A stretch of DNA of 11,556 nucleotides, taken from Candidatus Pacearchaeota archaeon UBA92. Its GTDB lineage: Archaea > Nanobdellota > Nanobdellia > Pacearchaeales > GW2011-AR1. The notes under the pieces were generated by a model that ran no database searches, was not told the origin of the DNA, and was given only the letters and a program-made list of their open reading frames with translations. Shown piece by piece: positions 11,464 to 11,556 of this stretch; the stretch's first letter is position 1, and each line of letters opens with the position of its first letter. The position numbers and the translations under genes were made by a program. The DNA lies in assembly GCA_002497285.1 (NCBI GenBank), contig DANJ01000038.1:1-11556 (forward strand). Direction: 5' to 3'.

Positions 11464-11556
11464 CTATGCATGATGCACATCCTGATTTCTCACGTAATCT
11501 ATTGCTCTCTCAACCTGACTAAATCCGAGGCTGGAAGCAAACTTCCCAGGGCTCCA
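11464..11556 (-). CDS. tnpA: IS200/IS605-type transposase TnpA, C-terminal part (partial)
   Basis: The last 30 codons of a minus-strand gene enter from the right edge and end at TAG (11466-11464). The peptide has WSPGKFASSLGFS, then VERAIDYVRNQDVHHA. This matches my recollection of the C-terminal end of Y1-type HUH transposases: a W-x-x-G-(F/Y)-x-x-S-x-G strand followed by a helix ending in Y-(V/I)-x-N-Q-x-x-H-H. These enzymes move single-stranded DNA using one catalytic tyrosine, which would lie in or just before this helix: the Y in IDYVRNQ is at a plausible place. The hairpin directly downstream supports the assignment. The rest of the gene is outside the window, so intactness cannot be judged. 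Confidence 0.55.
   Translation of the reverse strand, partial: WSPGKFASSLGFSQVERAIDYVRNQDVHHA

Noticed and set aside
11464..11466. TAG read-through (pyrrolysine) in the transposase
   Set aside because: The TnpA peptide ends naturally at this stop and a terminal hairpin follows; nothing supports recoding.

Overview
The window looks archaeal, probably from an AT-rich, gene-dense, reduced-genome lineage of the DPANN type (Woesearchaeota- or Pacearchaeota-like is my guess). The evidence is a CDC48/VAT double-AAA ATPase, an archaeal transcript-cleavage factor TFS, a Ser-His-Asp signal peptidase of the archaeal/Sec11 type, a TOPRIM protein of the UPF0292 type, a tRNA-Lys(CUU) with an intron at 37/38 and a bulge-helix-bulge splice motif, and TATA boxes about 25 bases before most start codons, which implies largely leaderless mRNAs. 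Against this background the standout gene is a full-length bacterial-type sigma-70 family factor (about 2443-3330, minus strand) lying 2.8 kb from tfs. It has regions 1.2, 2, 3 and 4. Archaea normally use TBP/TFB and not sigma, although sigma-like genes have been reported before in single-cell genomes of uncultured archaea.

Layout. Bases 1-600 are a scrambled stretch: structured hairpins, one resembling an IS200/IS605-type end, joined to a short remnant of what may be a glycosyltransferase gene, then unexplained structured sequence. Bases 600-1126 (minus) are a two-gene toxin-antitoxin-like pair (BECR-type RNase-like protein, then a DUF2283 protein), bracketed by an inverted repeat. Bases 1372-1815 (plus) encode a lone C39-like cysteine peptidase. 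Bases 1816-3330 (minus) hold the sigma factor and, 18 bases downstream, a YfcE-like metallophosphoesterase. Bases 3494-3760 (plus) encode a small winged-helix regulator whose stop codon overlaps that of a convergent CPA2-type cation/proton antiporter (3757-4755, minus). Upstream of the antiporter on the same strand are a TOPRIM protein, a multi-pass membrane protein of unknown role, the intron-containing tRNA-Lys, tfs and signal peptidase I.

Bases 7140-9927 (plus) form a two-gene operon: a zinc-ribbon plus AbrB-like protein, then cdc48. Its promoter carries a clear BRE/TATA and a dyad that looks like an operator. Bases 9973-11196 (minus) encode a secreted, C-terminally anchored surface protein with a cohesin-like domain, a polyglycine linker and Ig-like domains. 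It is a natural substrate type for the signal peptidase encoded in the same window. The right edge (11464-11556, minus) is the C-terminal end of a probable IS200/IS605 TnpA followed by a terminal-type hairpin.

Taken together, this is a core information-processing and protein-quality neighbourhood (tfs, tRNA, signal peptidase, CDC48) interspersed with accessory genes (sigma factor, toxin-antitoxin pair, insertion-sequence debris at both edges). The sigma factor, its altered core-binding and -10-contact residues, and its company with archaeal transcription machinery form the observation most worth following.
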